DNA of 10,000 nucleotides, taken from Penaeus vannamei. Lineage: Eukaryota; Arthropoda; Malacostraca; Decapoda; Penaeidae. The stretch is taken from the NCBI RefSeq assembly GCF_042767895.1, contig NC_091571.1, forward strand, positions 12,742,497 through 12,752,496, in the 5' to 3' direction. This document shows positions 1 through 10,000 of this stretch, in pieces. The notes beneath the pieces are model-generated. The model was given only the letters and a program-made list of their open reading frames with translations. It did not search any database and was not told where the DNA came from. Within the stretch, counting starts at the first letter, position 1. Every line of letters starts with the position of its first letter. Both the position numbers and the translations under genes were made by a program.

Positions 1-576
1 ATCAACAATGACACAGTTCAGAAAATGCCAGCATAAAGAATCATTCCTCGTTGTCATTAACAGCACCTGTCTGTATACCGAAAAATATCGAGGAAACAAT
101 GTAATATGCTAATTTCAGGACATCTATTCCTCATGTTCACATTAATACATAGAACTCAAAGGTACTCAAAACTGCATCTTATATTTTTTGCATTTACACA
201 TGTCCATATGTAAAACTGTAAATCTTCGGCTACAGTAAGCACACGCAGGAGAAAGACAAGCTCTAACAACAAGTAATTTGTCCAGAAGTAACCTTCTTAA
301 CAGAAGAACATGAGCTGTCAAATACTGTCTCTTGTTAGCTTGCTATCTTATATCCTGATTATTTATATATATTTATATGTATATATATAATCTTTTTACA
401 GCCTCTTGTAAATTCCTAAACAAAATGTATTTTCCATAACTGTTCACGGTTTCGACACTGACAGTGATGCATTCCTCACTATCAACGCGACTAATGTTTG
501 GAATTTCAGATCACAGCTGCAGAGTTTAGTGAAGTTCACACCACAGGAACACTTCCGCCACATGAAGACCAGACCT
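1..576 (-). other. shroom: shroom 3' UTR and/or downstream flank
   Basis: This is an AT-rich stretch after the TGA at 579-577 with no coding signal on either strand. Read on the minus strand, I find no canonical AATAAA. The hexamer variant TATAAA occurs twice in an AT-rich tract (362-377 on the plus strand), so the poly(A) site is either non-canonical or beyond position 1. The extent of the UTR is therefore unknown. Confidence 0.55.
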
Positions 577-4346
<3,770 letters not shown>

Positions 4347-4863
4347 CTGCAAAGCGAAAGAAAGCCAGTTAAGCATTGTTATACGGCTGGATAAAGGTAT
4401 CTATCGAAACCCAACTGATAATACATAATAATAAAACCTTTGCGTATCCTCCCTTATGAAAATTCATGTCTCCGATAACGTATATAAAGATTTGACTGAC
4501 AGCAAGTGAGCCCACTTGTAACAGGTAAACACTATTTAGGTTTACTAGTACAAGAGAAATTAGGGAACACTTGCCGGTAATTCACTGCGGCAAGGTAGGG
4601 TTGGGGCGCGCACGAAAGTGGAAGTGGGACAACTCTGGCGGCCTAATTCGCGGCCGGCCGACGGGTGGACTTTCGGCCGCCGAGGAAAGGCGCTTTCGCA
4701 GACACTAGAGTTTCGTATTCACTATATCATCAGACAAAAACAATTACCTAGCAAAAGCCGTTTTCTTTTTTTCAAGGAAAAAACTACCACTGCTGTTTAG
4801 TTAACATCGCAGAACACGGCACACGGCAGCTCAGGCGGAGTAGCTGTTCTCACAAGCTGTTCC

Positions 4864-5035
4864 CACAGGTGTTCAACACAGGTGTTCGTGACGCCGAGTC
4901 CGGCCTGCAAGTGTGCTCCGCCGCCTCAGCCATGACGAAAGCCAAGACGAGCCCCTCCCCCTCACGAACGTCACGCCTGAATTTGCTTTCTGCGCTGGCA
5001 ACATTACCTAGCGGGAGCGCCTTCTTCCGGCGTCA
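4864..5035 (-). promoter_or_regulatory. CpG-rich stretch with clustered factor motifs, possible internal promoter
   Basis: On the minus strand this stretch carries CGCCGGAAG (ETS type), GTGACGTTCGTGA (CRE-like), GGGGGAGGGG (GC/KLF type) and an ATG in good context at 4933-4931. A direct repeat of ACAGGTGTTC at 4865-4874 and 4878-4887 gives two CAGGTG boxes 13 bp apart, the Snail/ZEB type. No TATA box is seen. The arrangement resembles a CpG-type promoter for a shorter shroom isoform, but nothing in the sequence proves transcription starts here. Confidence 0.25.
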
Positions 5036-6009
5036 CTTCACCGGTTAAACAAAAGCGCGAGGGCGCGCGCACGGGGAATGCCTCGCCAAGGTCTCTGGAC
5101 GCGACGCCCCCGTCAATAATCCTTCCTCGGACAGCAAATGCAGGCTCAGTGCAAGGACAGGAGGAATAAAAATATGTGCCTGTAACCTGCTACTGCATTC
5201 ATTTCACGGAAGACGATGCTTATGAAACACTCACTCGGACTTCCCGAAACAAAGGCGTGAAAACTCTGACAGAATTAAACGAACCGGAAAATGTCATTTG
5301 TCCTCGTGCGTATGCCCCCCCCCTCCCCGCGCGGGACAGCAACAAGATTTCAGAAAGGAATTCGCTGCCTACAGGGAAACCAGACTGTGCTCGGCCGCCT
5401 GCGGGGATGGCTCCCAACGTCACCGCAGTAATCCTTGTAATCCCAAAGCCCCTCAAGTGCTGCCCTCATGCCATTGCGGCTAACTTGGGCGTCTTTCCTG
5501 GATTCGGGATTTCATAAGTTTTCCACAACACCTAAAAAGTCCCTATGCCTCTGAACCGACGAAGAGGGAAACGCTATCAAATCCGACAAAAAATGTTGCG
5601 AGTATATCTGAACAAATCATTCTGCAAAAAAATACCTAGACGCTAGAAAAGACAAACCTTTCCCACTCGAAAGCATAAACAAAAAGGAAGCTTTTCTGCA
5701 AACCTTTCCCGCCACGTAAAAGACGTCCCCCCCCCCCTCCCCCGTCTCAACCTGGTCTCACGCACCCGCCTGCAACAGACGAATCGAACAGACCGCAAAG
5801 GCAAATCTTTAACGTACAAATCGTAACGTACATCTGACGCAGCAATGGCAGTACGTGGAATAAGGAGTTACATAAAAATCGAAGCGTGAACGGCGTGTGA
5901 AGCTCTAGTAATAGTGACGCTACAGTGGCGACGCAACACGGGCGACCAGGGAGAAAAAGACATTTTTGAACGCAGCTTCTTTCATAGAGCGAATTTCATC
6001 AGAAAGAGT

Positions 6010-6033
6010 AAAAAAGAAAGAAAGAAAAAAAAA
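6010..6033. repeat. A-rich GAAA microsatellite
   Basis: Short imperfect (GAAA) repeat embedded in an A-run within otherwise unique non-coding sequence. Confidence 0.8.
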
Positions 6034-6160
6034 TTTATTTGCCGTGAATCTAACCAGTGAATCTCTAGAGAAAGTCAATGGAAAGTTGCTACACGGTAAA
6101 AAAACGTTAACTATCTAACGCGCACATCACGCACGGGGACGATTGTGTGAAGGCAAGTCA

Positions 6161-6195
6161 CCCCCACCCCCCCACTCACCCCCCACTCACCCCAC
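6161..6195. repeat. C-rich minisatellite, ACTCACCCCCC unit
   Basis: Two neighbouring copies of an 11-bp unit beginning ACTCACCCC (6174 and 6185) in a C-rich tract. The minus strand reads G-runs separated by GTGAGT, so it looks like repeated 5' splice sites without adjoining coding sequence. Confidence 0.75.
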
Positions 6196-6392
6196 AAAAA
6201 GACAGCGTAAAAAAATATAAAAAAAGGGGAAAAGAAGAGAGTGCTGAGGCTGTGTGCGAGATGCGGCGGGAAGGCCGGACACAGGAAGGGGAGGAGGTCG
6301 ACTCTGGTTACGAACAAAGCGGTCCAGTTACCCGAGCGCCGTGCCCGACCTTCCTCCCGGAGCCTGGATGGAAGGTCCGTCGGAGGCCCCTG

Positions 6393-6405
6393 CCCCCCCC
6401 CCCCC
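6393..6405. repeat. C13 homopolymer run
   Basis: Run of 13 C in a C-rich context. Similar C or G runs occur at 5727-5737 (C11) and 9130-9142 (G13); lengths of such runs are prone to sequencing error. Confidence 0.9.
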
Positions 6406-6526
6406 TCTCCGTCACCCACCGATCGACACTTTCACGGTCAAGTATTGCTTATCGTCGGCTTGCGGCCATTCAATACTGGTCGAGGGGAGCAGCGGCGTTG
6501 CTTTTTCTGAAAATAATTCACATATA

Positions 6527-6976
<450 letters not shown>

Positions 6977-7697
6977 GTTAACAGGCACTGAAGAAATAGA
7001 AAATAAACATGGCCTCGGCAGACCCGTTCTTTTAACGCAACGAGCGATGTTTGATCAGCTTTCTCAGTGACTGTGTATGTTCTCCCTGCCGTCGCCGAGG
7101 GAGGAGCGAGGGGGCGGGCCACTGCAACGCGGGGCTGCGTCCGCTGCTCCGGCTCCTGGGCATTCCCCGGGGCGCCCGCCGAGACATTCCACAAACACAA
7201 CGGGAACCTCCTTCGCCGACACCTCAACGTCTTCGATTTTCACACACTCACTGAACTGCATTTCCTGAAGGCAGCATCAGGCTGTAGTTTCCCGCAGGTG
7301 ATAAACTTGCGGTAGAATCCGTAACGAGATTCTCTTGAGGAAATCGTGACAGCCGGGGAATCTGCTTCAGCCTCAGTGCAGGAAGGAGCCTTTTGATCAC
7401 CAAACAAACAAATGCAAATAAAAACAAACAAGAATAAAAATCGCCACAGCCCAAGTCCAAACGGTATCTCCCCCCCCCTTCGGAAATACCTGCGGGGCTA
7501 ATAATGATTCCCGCCCAATCGATCACCGAGGCGCTGCCTTCGGCTGGAGGCTCCGTGTCCGCCTCGGCCCGTCGGCGGCGCAGCGTGGGAAAGGCATGCT
7601 GACAGTCCGGCGAAATCAAATTAAAAGACTGAATGCATAATTGATAAGATGTGAATGGGATACGCGACAGGTGGTCACTGGAGGTCGCTTGGCTGGA

Positions 7698-7730
7698 GGG
7701 CGGGGCGCGGGGGCGGGGCGCGGGGGCGGG
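7698..7730 (+). repeat. GC-box minisatellite with G-quadruplex potential
   Basis: A 13-bp unit GGGCGGGGCGCGG occurs at 7698-7710 and 7711-7723, with a partial third copy at 7724-7730. It gives three GGGCGG GC-boxes (Sp1/KLF type) and at least four G-runs separated by loops of 1-3 bases on the plus strand, which fits a G-quadruplex. An ATAAAG element follows at 7731. It could be part of a CpG-type promoter or a structural element; no adjoining gene is seen on the plus strand. Confidence 0.7.
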
Positions 7731-7960
7731 ATAAAGAGGCGGGAGGAGGAGGTAGTAAAGGGGCCACGGTATGTACTGAACTCGATCAGATGGAGAAGAT
7801 ACGAGACAAATAGACTAAAGAGGAATCCTAATTCTAGATACTTCTAACAGAGTGCTTTCAGCTGGAAAAAAAAGACGAACGCGTCAAAGTCACCTTGCTG
7901 GTCCCGCTCCTGACATGAGATCCAGAGTAATCATTGAACTGCATATACACACGTTCACAT

Positions 7961-8100
<140 letters not shown>

Positions 8101-8280
8101 GAGTGTGCGCGCGTTTGTAGCAGGGTTGCTTGTTGAAACCTATTCATGTGGAAATGTTCACAGCTTTTGTTATTTGGCCTTTGTTTACAAAATACGTTGA
8201 AAAAGCAAAATGTTGTAACATTCTAAGCCCATACTAAATGGCCCTCGCATAAATGACAACAAGGATATAGAGTACATTGT

Positions 8281-8345
8281 TCTCTTTCTCTCTGTGTGTG
8301 CGTGTGTACATGTATGTGTGTATGAGCATGTGTAAGTGCATATCA
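8281..8345. repeat. Degenerate CT/GT repeat
   Basis: A short CT block followed by decayed GT repeat with TGTATG and GCATGTG variants. It resembles an old copy of the same compound type seen at 3621-3798. Confidence 0.7.
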
Positions 8346-9059
8346 CACACATCGCTGGATCCCTACATGAAATCCCTAAAAGCTCGAATAAAACAGATCC
8401 AACCCGACCGAACAAAGGAAGGTGACCAAAATCCGACACCGGAAGACCTGTGCCCGCAACAACGCACGGCCGGGCCCTCGCCAAGGTCGGTGGCCACTCC
8501 AAACAAACACATGGCCACGCGGGGACTCACGGCCGCTCACGGGGTAATCGGCGAGGCACGCGGGGGAGGATAACGTACAAGGCACAGACACAGGCGGGGT
8601 GGGGTGTCTGTACAGTACGGTGCACAGGAACAAGGGATGCGCACGAGTTAAGGCAGCCCTGAATTGTGACAGGAACTTAGGCTGATTTGGTTGGTTTCGA
8701 TGGGATGAAATTAGGGTTAGAAATGTTTGCTTACACGGAGGAATAATGACATTGCGACCGGATCTTGAACGGTGAAGCTGTTCTTCTTCTGAATCTTCTT
8801 TAAACTCTTAGACGTGGCCATCAATACCAAATGAGAGAATATCAATGGTTGCTGAGGAGACGCAGGAACTGATCGATTCCTTACTGGAGTGGCGACAAAT
8901 AACAACGCTGGTAAACAAAAGGGATAACGACGAATAACTAAAAGAGGTAAGCAACGAAGCCAGAGAGAACTGATACACAGCAACTAATTGTGGAATCAGA
9001 GTTCACGTCTTGTTTCCCTTGTGATGAGAAGGCCGGCGTTACATCACGCGCATCCAGTC

Positions 9060-9560
9060 TGGCAAGTGTAACCGTGTATCTGATGACGTCGCAGCCTCAC
9101 CTCGCCTCTCCCCCTCGGCCCCGGTGGGCGGGGGGGGGGGGGCAAAACGGAGTTCCGGCTGCGTTTATGACACGGCGATGACCGTGCACGTCAGCGGCCG
9201 CCCAAACAAACAGGAACGGCCCGCACGGCGAGGGTCTCGTGGCGCCGCGTCAGGGAGGCAGCGCCACCAGGATATGCACACTGATCATGTTGCCCGCAAC
9301 TGGCTCACGAGGCGGCGCCACCCGCCCGCGCCCGCGCCCCATCCGCAGGACGAGCCTCTAGGCCGAGTGCTGGCGTTCCGGCGGGAGGAAACTCTCTAAT
9401 GCACCTGCGGTTCATTAAGGGAGCCCCAGGTGCTGGTGGAGCCGCTGCTGTACCAGCACGTGCAGCATCGCCAGCTGGAGCCCCATGGGGATGCGGTTAG
9501 CTCCAAGCCACGCGCGAGTCTCAGGGGCTTTCGAGCCGGGCCTTCGGTCTCTCTCCTCCA
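9060..9560. promoter_or_regulatory. CpG-rich block with CRE-like, E-box and G-run motifs
   Basis: About 500 bp of GC- and CpG-rich sequence in an AT-rich setting. It contains TGACGTCG (about 9083), a G13 run (9130-9142), GC-box-like GGGCGGGG, a CGCGCCCGC tract (minus strand GGGCGCGGGCGCG) and CACGTG at 9457-9462. On the minus strand a GAG|GTGAGG donor-like site occurs near 9097-9103. A short hairpin is possible between GTGCTGGT (9430-9437) and ACCAGCAC (9452-9459). These are compatible with a promoter and non-coding first exon, but neither is demonstrated. Confidence 0.25.
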
Positions 9561-10000
9561 ATGACACACATTAACATTCCTTTGCCTTGTCGCTTAATGC
9601 TAACAGCGTTCGAGTTTGTTCAGAGAAAGTGAGAATAAAACAATAAAGAGGCTGCCGTTAGCATTCAGGTACTGACACTCCGAACATAACGATCAAATAT
9701 GAAATAATAACAAGTAACAATAACCATTCATCAATAAATGAAATATTTGAAGAAAAAATCTGCGATGATAAGTGATAAAACACAAATGACTTTCGATGAC
9801 AAGCGCGACATAGGCAATGACAATGGCAAAAATCGAGCGAAATTCTGGAACGCTGATGCTCCATAGAATACAATATTACAATACACACACACTACTGTTA
9901 GTGAAACGGAAATCAACAGTTAAAGAAACGGCAAAGACGCCAGAACGTGCGAGCACATTACCTCCGTCTCGACAAGGTCAGGAGCGAAACCTTAGACACA

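Noticed and set aside
5176..5517. Plus-strand frame of 113 codons and a minus-strand frame of 78 codons over the same stretch, the latter ending at a GTGAGT
   Set aside because: Neither shows a recognisable motif. The minus frame leaves the wrong phase at its GTGAGT to join exon 4346, and the frame with the right phase has a stop codon about 14 codons before the donor.
9421..9520. GC-rich structured stretch considered as a tRNA or small RNA gene
   Set aside because: No B-box-like GGTTCGA, no cloverleaf pairing and no terminator T-run; only an 8-bp hairpin is visible.

Overview
The window looks like animal nuclear DNA, most likely from a decapod crustacean such as a penaeid shrimp. This rests on a spliced animal-specific gene with GT-AG introns of 0.13 to over 2 kb, CpG-rich coding exons in AT-rich introns, and very long, nearly perfect dinucleotide microsatellites. 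The taxon is an inference from style; the animal (metazoan) origin is firm because the protein is a Shroom.

The only supported gene lies on the minus strand: the 3' end of a shroom gene. Five exons can be joined with matching reading phase: 4346-4133, 1938-1785, 1469-1197, 973-884 and 750-577 (stop codon at 579-577). Together they encode the last 300 residues of the protein: a low-complexity His/Thr/Asn/Pro linker followed by the complete C-terminal ASD2 (SD2) coiled-coil domain, which in Shroom proteins binds Rho kinase and drives apical actomyosin contraction. The start of the gene, including any actin-binding or PDZ region, is not identified here and probably lies beyond position 10000, though weak candidate exons exist at 4933-4867, 8607-8531 and 9342-9309.

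Layout: 1-576 is the 3' UTR/downstream flank. 577-1938 is the compact ASD2 exon cluster. 1939-4132 is a 2.2 kb intron carrying an E-box/CRE cluster (2015-2289), a (CT)49(GT)40 compound microsatellite (3621-3798) and a CTC triplet repeat. 4133-4346 is the linker exon. 4347-10000 is non-coding as far as can be seen. It is probably an upstream intron or introns with CpG-rich islands, a CA/AT/AG compound microsatellite (about 6527-6971), a GC-box/G-quadruplex minisatellite (7698-7730) and a (GT)58 repeat (7981-8096). No plus-strand gene, RNA gene, CRISPR array or recognisable transposon was found. The longest ORFs outside the gene are translations of microsatellites.

The most interesting structural observation is that the two compound microsatellites flanking the linker exon are reverse-complementary in the transcript, and in the correct order. 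The upstream intron reads (CU)n-(AU)24-(GU-rich) and the downstream intron reads (AC)40-(AG)49. They could form a long intronic duplex looping out the 214-nt exon, which could affect its splicing or favour a circular RNA.
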